Positions 13,283 to 24,744 of a DNA stretch of 64,000 nt are shown here, piece by piece. The notes below the pieces were generated by a model. The model saw only the letters and a list, made by a program, of their open reading frames with translations. It searched no databases and was not told the DNA's origin. A program made the translations under genes and the position numbers. Source of the DNA: Lichina pygmaea (Eukaryota; Ascomycota; Lichinomycetes; Lichinales; Lichinaceae); the NCBI GenBank assembly GCA_963422465.1, contig OY730172.1, positions 3,038,001 through 3,102,000 of the forward strand, written 5' to 3'. How positions within the stretch are numbered: position 1 is the first letter of the stretch; each line of letters starts with the position of its first letter.

Positions 13283-15185
13283 TCTTCCCAGAACCACGTT
13301 CTTCAAGGACCATCAGTTTTGACAAACACCAAAATTTGTCATATGTTCTGGAAAACAGCTGAGTTCCTCTCTGAAACCACCCAAACCTTAACGTGAAAAC
13401 CCATCACCATTGAGAATCACGCCTGTTTGTCAAAAGTTGTGATCCTGGAATCCACGATCTTTTTCTTCAACAACCAGCAATCTACCCACAACCAGAGAGA
13501 GAGAGTCCCAGGATAAGAGGAATAGTTAGAGTCTGACTGACTCTAGAGCTAGCAGAGACTTTGGCTCAAGGAAAGTCTAGATAGGGGGTCTGGTCCCTAG
13601 TCTAGGTTAATACTTCTAGCTTTGCCCAGAGCTTAGTTGGAAAAAGCTGCCCAGGAAAGTCTAGTCTTGGGGATTGGTTCCAGGACTAGATTATTACTGC
13701 TGGGAAACCAGGTTACTCTTCTCTCTGGCAGTACTCTGCAGACAGGAAACACCCAACCAGTGCCAAACAATCTCCAACATGACTCCCAAGAAGAAAAAAT
13801 CCACTTCTTCAGAAAGCAACACCAGAGCTACACCAGCTATACCCTCCCAACCAGCTCCCAGTCTGGCTAGCACCCAGTCCAGCTCTCCCACCCTCCAACC
13901 AGCTCTCCAGAGTGACTACAAACTAGTAGACTCCTGGATCAAAACCCAACCAGTCCCAGAATCTATTCTGAAAAGTTGGGAAAATATTAAAAAAAACTCC
14001 TTCTCTACAGGAGCCCAGTCTAGCTCTACTGGCCTCACCAACAGAATCTTCCAGAAGCTGGAGAATATCAACAAGTGGCTGGACAAACAAGAAGCCAAGC
14101 TATTATATGCCCAGACTGTCTAAAAATCTATTCCAGTACAAATCCCTCTACCTACAAGAATTCTCAAAGAAGTTCTTGTACATCCTGGCATCCAGCCACC
14201 TGACATGGCTAATAGAACTCACATCCAGCTTTTCCAGGCTCTTCAAGACAGACTACCCAGCCTCTACAACAAGCAGGTCAGAGCAGTAAGGAAACTTCCT
14301 TCAGGGAATATCCTTATCAACACAGAAAGCCAAGAGACTAAAGTCTTCCTAGAGAAAAACCCTGCCTGGGTATCAGCTATCTTCACAAAGGAAGTAACCA
14401 TCCAGTCTAAGAGATTTCCAGTTCTGATCTATGGAGTCAGAACAGAAGATATCCAGCCTGAAGATCTGGAGAAAACCTGCCAGATAATCCAGAACAGCAA
14501 CCTATCTCTGAGTAAGTAAATCACCATCCTGAGAGTCTACTGGTCTACGAAGGCTATAGCTTAAAAGAAGCCAGTTACCTCTCTCCACCTAGATCTGGCT
14601 ACCCCTGAACAAGCCAATCTTTTGATTAAGAGTGGGCTAGTGCTGGGGCACAGGATGCATGAAGCAGAACCTTTCCTGGCAGACACAGTTATTACACAAT
14701 ATTTCAAGTGCTTTGGCTATAGGCACCAAGCACACTTCTGCAAGAAAAAAGCTGTGTGTGGTGTCTGTGGAGGCCAGCATGAAGGGAGAGCCTGCCAAGT
14801 TCCTGAACAGCTTCTCAAGCCAAAATACTATAACTGCAGAGAAGCTTACCCAGCCTGGGCCAGTGTCTGTCCAGTACACCAGGAAGCAGCCAAGAAGGCA
14901 AGAGAAGTATAGAACACACACCCAGGAAAATATGAGATCCCAACAGCTACTCCTGTTCCAGCTCTACAACCTCCCCCAGTTATGTCTTTCCCTCTCTCTC
15001 AGTCTCTACCAGAAGGGAAAAATTATAAAACAGCTGAGCTAAGCAGAAGCTCAGAGAGACTCAGAGATGTACTCCCAGAAGTGCAAATTCTCTCTTCAAG
15101 ATCAGCCAACTCTGGAGGAAAGCTACCAGCTAACCCCTTCAAGATCTTTAATGCTGAGATGTCTGTATGAAAAACACAAAGCTGA
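13283..15185 (+). mobile_element. LINE, 5' UTR plus ORF1 and first codons of ORF2, cut by LTR element
   Basis: The 5' UTR (13283-13778) and ORF1 match the minus-strand copy at 4192-5385. The segment ends five codons into ORF2, where inverted Ty3/gypsy LTR sequence begins at 15186. ORF2 is not found on the other side of the LTR element, so later deletion or rearrangement removed it. The left end sits inside the mariner relic and gives the order of events: mariner, then LINE, then LTR element. Confidence 0.85.
13779..15170 (+). pseudogene. LINE ORF1 (nucleic-acid-binding protein), with in-frame stops
   Basis: The frame opens with Met-Thr-Pro and four Lys at 13779 and runs to the TGA at 15168-15170. 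In-frame stops occur near 14121, 14517, 14562 and 14910. A Ser/Thr/Pro-rich N-terminus is followed by the conserved MANRTHIQLFQALQDRLPS and GVRTED blocks. Three zinc-knuckle-like clusters follow at 14700-14870: CFGYRHQAHFC, CGVCGGQHEGRAC and NCREAYPAWASVC. This is the usual ORF1 layout of Tad1/I-type LINEs, where the protein coats the RNA. ORF1 stop and ORF2 start overlap as ATGA. An upstream open frame (from 13674) encodes the conserved 5' UTR peptide. Confidence 0.85.
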
Positions 15186-15295
15186 TGTGACGAGGCAATG
15201 GCAGAGCAGAACTCAAGCCTAACTGATCCAGTAACCTTGACCTGACTTGGCTTGAGACTTGAGACTTGGATTGATGTACAAGACGAAAGACAAGG
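15186..15295 (-). repeat. Partial inverted LTR of the Ty3/gypsy family
   Basis: This 110-bp piece is the reverse complement of the 3' part of the LTR at 15296-15641, starting TGTGACGAGG. It sits between the LINE and the plus-strand element and points the other way. It is probably the remnant of an earlier, oppositely oriented insertion into which, or next to which, the element at 15296-20805 came. Confidence 0.8.
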
Positions 15296-15641
15296 TGTCA
15301 CGGTTCTGGCCCAGTTGCATATCTGGCACAAGTCACGCACCTTGCCGGGAAGTTCCATCTGCACTGTTACCTGTTTGCTCTGCCATTGCCTTGTTGCATA
15401 TCTGGCACAAGTCACGCACCTTGCCGGGAAGTTCTATCTGCACTGTTGCCTGTTTGCTCCGCCGTATCCCCTGCCTATAAGAACTTCTCCTGCTCCCCCA
15501 GCTTCTTCTCTTCTTCTTTTCCTTTTTCCTTCCTTGTTTTTTGTCTTGTACATCAATCCAAGTCTCAAGTCTCAACCCAAGTCAGGTCAAGGTTACCGAA
15601 TCAGTTAGGCTTGAGTTCTGCTCTGCCATTGCCTCGTCACA
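15296..15641 (+). repeat. 5' LTR
   Basis: The LTR is TGTCACGG...CGTCACA, about 346 bp. It contains a private tandem duplication of the segment beginning TTGCATATCTGGCACAAG (copies near 15315 and 15394). A TATAAG box-like site is near 15476, followed by a pyrimidine-rich stretch. Confidence 0.9.
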
Positions 15642-18600
15642 CTACGAAAGACCTACCCAACTATAACACACTTCACCAAGCCACGTTCACGTCCTTGTCA
15701 TATCTCAACAACCAGACCAAGCCATGCCAGTTGCTGGAAATGACAAGTTCCTTCGCAACATGTTTGCAGAGTTCATGCGAATTCAAGCTACTAACACTAC
15801 TCCCAAGTCCAAGTCTGAACGCACTGCTGACCCAGAGATCTTCAGTGGTGATGGCGGAAACACGGAAATCACGTATGAGAAGCTTGAGAGCTTCATCACG
15901 TCACTGTCACTCAAGATAACACTCAACACTGACCGGTACCCCACGGAAACATCGCGGATTGCGTACGTCTTTTCACGCACAACTGGCACTGCGCAGTCCT
16001 ACATCTCAGCTAAGATCACGGCTGGCCAGTACATTGACTGGCACAACATCATCCAAGATCTCCGGAACGTCTTCTCCGACCCAGACTCAGAGTTCCTAGC
16101 TCAGAGGAAGCTCATCACCTTGCATCAGGCCAACTGTTCCTTTGCCAAGTTCTTCACAGAGTTCAATCAGTATACTCCACGCACAGGCTTCAACAACAAG
16201 ACCTTGAAGTGCTATCTTCGATGCGCTGTCTCTGAAGAGCTTGCCAAGCAGCTTGTCAGCATCAACCTCAAGGACATCAGCTATCAGAAGCTTGTTGAGG
16301 AATGCCAGCTGCAGGACAATAAGTTGCGTGCCACTTCTGCCAACTCTCGCCGTCCACGTCAAGCAGCTCCCACCCAAGCCTCAGTTTCACGGTCAGGAGC
16401 TTCAGTTCTGCGTCCAGGGTTCATCAAGCCAGCTTTCACGCCACAGCCACCAAGTCCTACCATGGATCTCAGCCGCTCTAAGCTGACACCAGAAGAGTGA
16501 GAACATCGCCGAAGCAAAGGCCTCTGCTTCTACTGTGGGAACCAAGGTCATGTCTCAACCTTCTGTCCAGTGAAAAGCATGCCTGTTGTTGCCACCACCA
16601 CAACCACCACCAAGTCTGCCACTGTTGAGACTACTCCAGAGTCAGAAAACAAGTAGTCCTTAGTCATCGTCGCGCCCAAGAACATAAAAAGGATCTCCAT
16701 GTTGGCTATCTGTCTCCAGACCAGCAATTGGACAGCAAGTGCTTGTTTCTTCCTTGTATCCTAGATGGGAAATTCAAGTGCAATACTCTTATTGACTCTG
16801 GCTGTTCAGCATTTGGCTGCATTGGTGCTTCCTTTGCGCAATCTCTTCACCAAGAACCTCTCCCCTACCCACGCACATTGCGATTGTTCGATGGCAAGAT
16901 GTCACAAACCACACATCTCGCCAAGACAATCATGACCACAGCACATGGCGTGCACCAGGAGGAAGTCTCTCTCTTTGTCTCCTGGTCTTCACTATGATGT
17001 GATTCTGGGGATGCCATGGCTCCAGAAGCACAGGCCACATATTGATTGGACAAACACCTCAATCATGTTCAAGTCAGATCACTGCTGATCCGCATGCCTC
17101 AAGTCAAACAATGGCTATCCAATCTCTTTGGATCTTGAAGCCAAGATGTCTGCTGGAAAGCCTCAGAATCCCAAGCCTCTTTCTGCCACACCAATCCCCA
17201 TCAATACTGCCGTATTTTCTCTCCTTGCTGCCAAGCCAGATCACCAGGTGTTCAGTGTTTCTCTGAGAGACATTGAGCAGGTGTTGAAGCCAAAGAAGTG
17301 TGTGGATCCTGCCACACTTCTCCCTGCTCAGTACCACAAGTTCCTGGACGTCTTCAGCAAGGATGACGCTGACAAGCTTCCTCCTCTACACCCAGGAGTT
17401 GACTACAAGATCAAGATGGAACCAGGAACCCAGGCACCCTCTGGACCTCTGTACAGCATGAGCAGAGAAGAACTTGAAGTTCTCAAGAAGTACCTGACAG
17501 AGAACCTGAACAAGGGCTTTATTCAAGCATCTTCATCACCTGCTACTGCACCAGTCCTTTTTGTCAAGAAGCCAGAAGGTGGATTGTGTTTTTGTGTAGA
17601 CTACAGAGCACTCAACGCCATCACCATCAAGAACTGTTACCCCCTACCACTGATCCGGAAGACGTTGGACCAGCTTTGCAAAGCTGTGTGGTACACCAAG
17701 CTTGACATTGTTGGTGCCTTCAACTGTATCCGGATGAAGGAAGGTGAAGAATGGAAGACTGCGTTCCGCACACGCTCAGGCCTCTACGAATACCTTGTCA
17801 TGCCCTTTGGTCTTGCCAATGCTCCAAGCACATTCCAGAACTACATCAATGATGTTTTGGGACCTGACATCCTTGACATCTTTGGCACTGCCTATGTGGA
17901 TGACATCCTTGTCTACAATCAGACACTCAAGGAACACCGGAAGCACGTCAAGCTTGTTCTCAGTCGACTACAAGATGCAAGCCTGCAAGTTGACATCTCC
18001 AAGTGTGACTTTGAAGTCCATCAAGTCAAGTACCTTGGCCTCATCATTCAGTCTGCCACTGAAGACGGCTGACCCAGATCTGTGAGTATGGACCCAGCCA
18101 AGACTGACACTATCAAGGAGTGGAAGTCTCCTGCCAGTCTCAAGGAAGTGCAGAGCTTCATTGCCTTTGCAAACTTCTACCGCTGGTTCATCAAAGACTT
18201 TGCCAAGCTTGCATTCCTGCTCACAGCTCTGACCAAAAAGAATATTGCCTTCAAGTGGGAAACCCCAGAGGAGTGCTTGTTTGAAAGCATCAAGAAGGTG
18301 TTCAGCACTGCACCCATCCTGTAGCACTTTGATCCAGAGAAGGAGTGTGTTGTTGAGACTGACACTTCTGACTATGTCTCTGGTGCTGTCCTGTCACAGC
18401 CAGACCATGAAGGAGTTCTACGCCCTGTTGCCTTCTTGTCACACCGCCACCTGCCAGCAGAATGCAACTACAAGATCTACGACAAAGAGTTGCTGGCAAT
18501 TGTCTGTGCCTTTAAAGAATGGTGAGCAGAGCTTGAAGAATCTCCAGAACCTGTCAAGGTGATCTCTGATCATAAGAACTTGGAGTACTTCATGTTGTCA

Positions 18601-20416
18601 AAGCACCTTTCCCACTGTCAAGCCTGTTAGAGCGAGTTCTTGTCACACTTCAATTTCAAGATCAGCTACCGTCCAGGCAGTCAGTGCAAGGCCGACACCC
18701 TTACTCAACGTTCCCAAGACCTCCTGTCAGACAGTGATCCCTGTCAAGACTTCATGGAGTAAGTTGTCCTCAAGCCTAAGAATCTTGCACATTCAGAAGT
18801 TTAAGTCAAGCCCATCCAGATCCTGAGACATTCAGAAGCTGCACCAGTTGACACTGAACCTGGTGCTGCACCTCTTTCAGACGTCATCCAAGCTGTCTAT
18901 AACAACCTTGCTGAAGGTGATCCAGTGGCAACAGTGTCACAGATGCTAAGGGATAGTGTCAGGCACAGTCAAGAAGTGTCTCTCTCAGACTGCAGCTTGG
19001 AAAATAACCATCTCTTCTACAAGAACTGACTCTGGATCCCTGAGAATGATGAGCTACACCTACACCTGTTCCAAGAAGCCCATGACCAAGCAATGGCTGG
19101 CCACACTAGGATTGCCAAGACCCACAATCTCCTGTCTTGTTGGTACTATTGGCCAAAGATGGTGAACATCATACGGCAGTACATCAGGAATTATCATGTC
19201 TGCTCTCGAGCAAAGCCTGCCCGTGATCGCCAAGGAGAGCTGCTGTCTCTTCCCATGCCTCAGCAACGTTGGCAGGATCTGGCTATGGATTTCATTACTG
19301 ACTTGCCTAAGTTAAGAGATACCTGCTTCCCTGGTGCCAAGCACATCTGAGTCATCACTGACTGTCTCACCAAAAAACACCACTTTGTGCCATGTGCTGA
19401 GATGACAACCTCGCATCTTGTCTGGATGTTCATCCAGTTTGTTGTCCGTACCCATGGCTTGCCCAGGAGCATTGTCTCAGACAGAGGAGGTCAGTTTGTC
19501 AGCTTATTCTGGAAAGCACTCTGTGCCCATCTTGACATCATGCTACGACTATCCTCAGGACACCACCCAGAGACAGATGGTCAGACAGAACAAGAGAATC
19601 AGGAGCTTGAACGCTACCTGAGATCCTATGTCAACTATCTCCAAGATGACTGGGTCCAATGGCTTCCTCTGGCAGAGTTCACGTAGAACAACTCCCAGTC
19701 TGATTCCTCTGGCATGTCACTGTTCTTTGCCAACAAAGAGTTCCATCCACAGCTCAGCATCACACCCATGAGTGAAGCCTGCAACCAAGATGCTATGGAA
19801 ATCTCTGGAGAAATGATACAGATTCTGGAACAGTTGCAAGCTGAACTCCGACTATCCCAGGAAGCTCAAGCTCACGCCGCCAATTTGCATCAAGTCCTGT
19901 CACTGTCCTATCAAACTGGAGATCTTGTTTGGCTGAATACCAAGAACATCAGGACACGCCACCTATGCAAAAAGCTTGACGACAAGTGGATTGGACTATT
20001 CAAGGTGTTGAAGACAGTCGGAAGCTGTGCCTGCCATCTGGAGCTTCCACACACTCTCAAGATCCACCCTGTCTTTCATGTTTCCCTTCTACGTCTAACA
20101 CCTACTAATCCTATCCCTGGCTAATCAAATGAACACCCTGGCTCTGTCATTGGTCAAGACACAGATGAAGAGTTCCAGGTTGAAGAAATCCTTGACTCCG
20201 AGCCAGCAATGTCTTGACAGAAGTTCAAGTTCCTGGTCAAATAGTCCGGATGGCCAATTGAAGATGCCACTGAAGAGCCTATTGAGCATCTTGATAACGC
20301 CAAAGACGCCATCTACAACTTCCATGAGAAATACCCAAGGAAACCACAGCCACGGAACTACGCCCACGAGCGGCCTGAGGCTCACAGGAGTTCGCCATGT
20401 GAAGGAGGGGGGTAAT

Positions 20417-20805
20417 GTCACGGTTCTGGCCCAGTTGCATATCTGGCACAAGTCACGCACCTTGCCGGGAAGTTCCATCTGCACTGTTGCCTGCTTGCTC
20501 CGCCGTATCCCCTGCCTATAAGAACTTCTCCTGCTCCCCCAGCTTCTTCTCTTCTTCTTTTCTCTTTTCCTTCCTTGTCTTTCGTCTTGTACATCAATTC
20601 AAGTCACTGTTGCCTGCTTGCTCCGCCGTATCCCCTGCCTATAAGAACTTCTCCTGCTCCCCCAGCTTCTTCTCTTCTTCTTTTCTCTTTTCCTTCCTTG
20701 TCTTTCGTCTTGTACATCAATCCAAGTCTCAAGTCTCAAGCCAAGTCAGGTCAAGGTTACTGAATCAGTTAGGCTCGAGTTCTGCTCTGCCATTGCCTCG
20801 TCACA
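20417..20805 (+). repeat. 3' LTR
   Basis: It has the same ends as the 5' LTR but is about 389 bp long. It carries a different private duplication: a roughly 123-bp unit starting CACTGTTGCCTG at 20482 repeats at 20605, doubling the TATAAG region. Confidence 0.9.
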
Positions 20806-21306
20806 TCAGATGCCTAGACTTTATATCCACTAGCTGCAGGGCTAGCTCCAGGTCATAGTGTACACAGTAGACATCTGTCAGGTGGTTTTTATCTTCCAGT
20901 TTTGGTTGCAGTCCTCTGTTCTGCTAACATTACTTCACAAGGGTGTCCAGGGTGCCTGTGTGACACCTCTGGTGGCCTGTCACTCCACAGGCACCAGCAG
21001 CTTGACTGGTGACTTAATTAGCTCTTAGTGCAGCAACAGGAAGCAGCTTGGGAGGCTGCCTGCTATTGCTACCCCGAGGTTCCCAGCCTGCACCACGTGA
21101 AGGTTTGACTTGTCGCAGGCCCATGAGCATTAGTACTGCCTCCTACAGTCCAGATAGATCACCGAGTTTTTAGCCAGCAGCACGTAACAGCTACAAGGTA
21201 CGGTAGAGTGTTGCTTTTGTTCCATTGGTATCACAATTCCACTCACCATCGCCCTAGGGCCACCGGTGCCATGAACCACAACGCCCAACGCACTTTCCAG
21301 CCAACC
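20806..21306. other. Spacer between LTR element and SDR gene
   Basis: No gene or recognisable repeat is seen. Base composition shifts from transposon-like to GC-richer toward 21300. The right part should contain the SDR 3' UTR. Confidence 0.5.
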
Positions 21307-22517
21307 CTAACCGTACCATGTGCTGCCTGTTGATGGTGACAGCGGCGTAGTTCCGAGGACCTTTTCGACCGCTTGCGCGCTGAAGGCCCACAGCCGCTTG
21401 GCCTCCTCCTTGTCGCTGGCGAGCTCGGACAGCTCTTGTCGGCGGCAGCCTTTATAGCGGCGCAGGCCGGTCCAAATCGGCACCCAGTATTGTCCGCGCA
21501 CGTCCTCCTTTGCGATCTGCCTGCTGCCCGCTAGATACGCCTGCGTCTTGGCAGCATCTTTCGCACTGTTGCTAAAGACGCTGATCGCCATGCGCACCAT
21601 TTTCTGGACGACCAGCGGGATCGCGACGCGCTCGCCGGCGCCGAGACCGGTAGTAGGCACAGATCCTAGATTGTTTTCTTAGCGGTCGGCGGTCGACGGT
21701 GAAGTGGCTGCAATACGCGGTTGCCACTGGGGAGAGGGTACCGGGATGGCAGCTGTTGCAGTAGACGTTGTTGACCCCACGCTCCCGGAAACGTCGGTCC
21801 AGCTCGGCGGCGAAGTAGACATTGGCAAGCTTGGAAGTGCCGTATCTTACCATAGCGTTCTTGACGTCCCAGAGGCGCTTTCCGTCGTCGTCGACCTTCA
21901 TCGTCAGTTTATCATAGTCAAGCCTCGGCGATAGCTCATGTGCCATCGAGCTCGTGACGACGATTCTCGCTTCTCCGTGTGCTCTCGCCGTGAACTCAAT
22001 TACAGCTGTTTGATGGTTAGCAACAGCACGACAAGTGGTCCGGGTCACCCACTCAGCAGCCGTTGCACGAAAACAAAATGGCCCAGATGATTGGTCGCAA
22101 AGGACCTCTCGTATCCGTCGGGTGACATATTGCTCAGAGAGCACATACCGATGCCAGCGTTGCAGATGATTATGTCTAACCGCCGCTCATATTCTCTGAA
22201 TCTGTTAACCGACTCCTTGGCGGATCTGATACTAGACAGATCGAGTGCATGGTAGATGATCTTTCCGGGACCGCCCCCAACAAGCTTCTGCGCCACCGCG
22301 ATGCCTTTCTCACACTTTTCTGGATTGCGCGACGCCACATAGACGGTGGCTCCCTTGAGCGCGAGATATATGGTAGTCTCAAGACCGATACCGGCTGCTC
22401 CGCTGTTCCAAGCGTCAGCGGTGCTCATAACGCGGGTGAGATCGTGCCATACCCTGTGACGATAGCCACCTTGCTGGTAAGATCTGAAATCGAGCTCAGG
22501 AAGCGGGCTTCAGCCAT
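21307..22517 (-). CDS. Short-chain dehydrogenase/reductase
   Basis: Exons are 22517-22453, 22402-22053, 22005-21742 and 21665-21307, giving 345 aa. The introns are 47-76 nt. The product is a classical SDR, an NAD(P)-dependent oxidoreductase. It has TGGAAGIG at 21-28 (cofactor loop), NAG at about 103-105, NHLGHF at about 126-131, the catalytic Ser within VVTSS near 157, and the YxxxK pair Tyr193/Lys197 in YGTSK. The sequence after YxxxK (KLANVYFAAELDRRF, CHPG) resembles the retinol-dehydrogenase/WWOX-like branch seen widely in fungi. The substrate cannot be told from sequence. All phases join without stops, so the gene looks intact although it borders a transposon island. No PKS, NRPS or P450 lies nearby. 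Confidence 0.88.
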
Positions 22518-24012
22518 GTTTGACGAGAAATCGAGAGTCGTACAGCGAGGCTTGTTTCGTGACCGAAGGAGTGATCTCAGGTATCAGAACCGTCGCGGAT
22601 ATCAACGGCTCACTTGCTGAGCGCCAGACGGTCGCAATCAGGCCCCATGATGATATAACGCCAAGCCATTTCGCACCATCGACCCCGTGCTCAGCCCTAG
22701 GGCTCCGGGAAAGACCCGTTGGTGCATTGGATCCAGTTTCTTAACATTCCCCTTGTGCGTAGGGCAATCTTGATCTGCTGCCCTTCTGGAATGGAATCGA
22801 GGCCGTACCCAAGACGGACTGCCTGAAGCATGCGGCGTGATTCCGATAAGAATAGTCTCCGGAGCTTCGACATTCCGTTTCTCCGGCGCATGCTTGATCC
22901 GCTCCTTTGCCGTCCGGCGTGCATCTGATCAGCTCTTCCCGTCCTCTCCAGTGCCGGTACGGTATGATAATGCGCTCACGGCCTACCTCCGCACTTCCGT
23001 GCTGAGCCACGGCTCCGAAGTCTCCGGCTGGAACTGCTTCCACCGTACGGAAGTAGTGTTCTTGCGACATGAGGTCAATTAAGGCTGTTATACGCATATT
23101 TGGTTCACCCCGACATACATATCGTACGTCACGTACGTATGTACCTTCCGTACTGTACGTACGAGTATGTACTCCCGTAGAGTGCGTGAGCTTCGACGCC
23201 CAAACGTTCATTGGCCTTGCCGAGTTTCAAAGCCTAAGCTTAGGCTTTCCACAAGCCCAACTTACACCGCTACTCGAGCTTCGCCGATACTAGGAGACCA
23301 CGGAGACCTTCAGCCAACCTCGATATTGGGCTGGCATCGACGAGAGCAGGCGTAGACTTGCATCGCGAGTCTATGCAAGATACTGCGTAGACACTCGAAA
23401 AATACAATGAGCGATAGACACCTTTGTAAAAGTACAAAGCTGCTACAAACCTAGACGAATCACGTGCAAGGTGTTCGGTATGGCCGAGAGCAGAAAGCTT
23501 CCAAGGAGCTTCGTCATACCGTACCGTACGTATAGGTAAGTGGATATATAGACTCGGATAGAATAGCGATGTAGAACGAATGACTGAAGGTGAAGATCGA
23601 GAGCACGACATGGCGCGATATATATAAGAAGGGGCCGCCCTGACAACTGTCGGTACGGTGGCTTGCGTCGTGCAGTATTTCAAAACTGGTCCGCCCAAAC
23701 AAGCAGTCGGAGACCCCGCTGAGGGTTCCCCTCGCGACGCCGCCTATGAACTGAGATCGCAGGTGCCAAGATCAGAATGCTGCGAGACAGATCGAACCAA
23801 GTGGCGTAGAGATGCAAAGTTCAAACAAACAAGCAAACAGTCCAGAAACTTTTCTTGTTGGTCGACCACTAGCCTCCGATAAACATATGGAACCTCAGAC
23901 ATCCGGGACGCTAGATGCGAAAACCAAGACACCAATGAGCAGAGCAGGGCACAAGGATTCGGCGGCCGGTGAAGCCGCCGATGGTAGCAACCGCTGGTGA
24001 TTCTCGCCCGGG
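22518..24012. other. Intergenic, palindrome-rich, no gene recognised
   Basis: Open frames up to 156 codons (e.g. 22741-23211 minus) lack recognisable motifs. Clusters of CGTACG/GTACGTAC-like palindromes occur at about 23110-23170 and 23515-23535. The SDR promoter should lie within the first few hundred bases and the bHLH 3' UTR at the right end. Confidence 0.5.
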
Positions 24013-24744
24013 TCAGAGCCTCGAACGGGATGACGACTGCGAACTCGTCCGGCGGCTCGAAGGCCGTTGTGAAGTGCCGGCGCCCTTCGTAACCTCGATG
24101 ACAAAGTCCACGGTTCTCTCCATCACGTGTTCCCTCGAATGCGGCCGGCTGCCCGGTGGGCTCTGGCAGCCCGGTACGTGGTCTCGTAGGGTGTTGATAT
24201 GGTCTTTGAGCCGCTGACGGCGCCCCATCTCCTTCTGCGAGTGCCGACGCTTCTTCTCGGCCGCGCCCTCGTCCGAGGAGAAGTGCACCGACTTCCCCGA
24301 GCCGCTTCGTCTGGCGGTGATCGTGGTCGACGATCGCCGACGGCTGGAGAGGTATGTCGGCTTCGGTGATGTGCTCGATCGAGCGTACGCCGGAATAGAC
24401 GAGCGCATGCCGTGGGAGGCCTGCAGCGGTGAGTTCACAGCGGTGACCGGGCGCGATAGGGTGGTCGTCGAAGGCGAATCTCCGCGACTCGAAAGCTGTC
24501 CTGCGGGGATGTTCTGGGGCCCCGAGACGTTCGAGGACGGCCGACTGTTGCTGTCTCGACCACCCAGCAGGGGGAGGTTCCGTGAAACCCGTAAGTCTTC
24601 GACCTGGGAGATGGAAGGTAACACGTCGCGTCTAGCGCTCGAAGATCGATCAGCTTCCCCTCACTCCTTGAGACATACGGGCAGGAAAGGCAAGGCGTAC
24701 GCTTGAAGCGACTGCGCACCAGCTACGTCGATGTGAGCGTCCAT
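24013..24744 (-). CDS. Small bHLH transcription factor
   Basis: Two exons, 24744-24679 and 24603-24013, are joined over a 75-nt intron (GTATGT...CAG), giving 218 aa. The first 22 residues come from exon 1; that ATG was chosen because the phases join and the exon-2 frame has no ATG of its own nearby. A Ser/Pro-rich stretch precedes a basic helix-loop-helix near residues 140-195. The basic region reads KKRRHSQKEMGRRQRLKDHI with His, Glu and Arg at the spacing that specifies CACGTG-type E-boxes in class B bHLH proteins. Helix 1 is RLKDHINTLRDHVP, the loop has two prolines, and helix 2 is REHVMERTVDFVIEV. The C-terminus is Ser/Arg-rich. Target genes are unknown. Confidence 0.8.

Larger units (their letters stand above)
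15296..20805 (+). mobile_element. Ty3/gypsy chromovirus with both LTRs (fossil)
   Basis: LTRs lie at 15296-15641 and 20417-20805. Between them, in order, are: gag from 15724 with a CCHC knuckle near 16513 (CFYCGNQGH); a protease block near 16790 (DSGCSA); reverse transcriptase at about 17500-18060 (YVDD); RNase H at about 18350-18600; integrase at about 19080-19700; a GPY/F-like module to about 20110; and a chromodomain-like tail at about 20160-20350. The chromodomain marks the chromovirus clade. The element is broken, with on the order of ten frame breaks, so it cannot move by itself. The LTRs remain very similar apart from private internal duplications, suggesting a fairly recent insertion. 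No matching target duplication flanks it. Confidence 0.93.

Noticed and set aside
22741-23211. 156-codon minus-strand frame
   Set aside because: No recognisable motif, overlaps palindrome-rich DNA, and no joinable exons.
21307-24744. SDR plus bHLH as a secondary-metabolite cluster
   Set aside because: No polyketide or peptide synthase, P450, transporter or other tailoring gene lies within the window.
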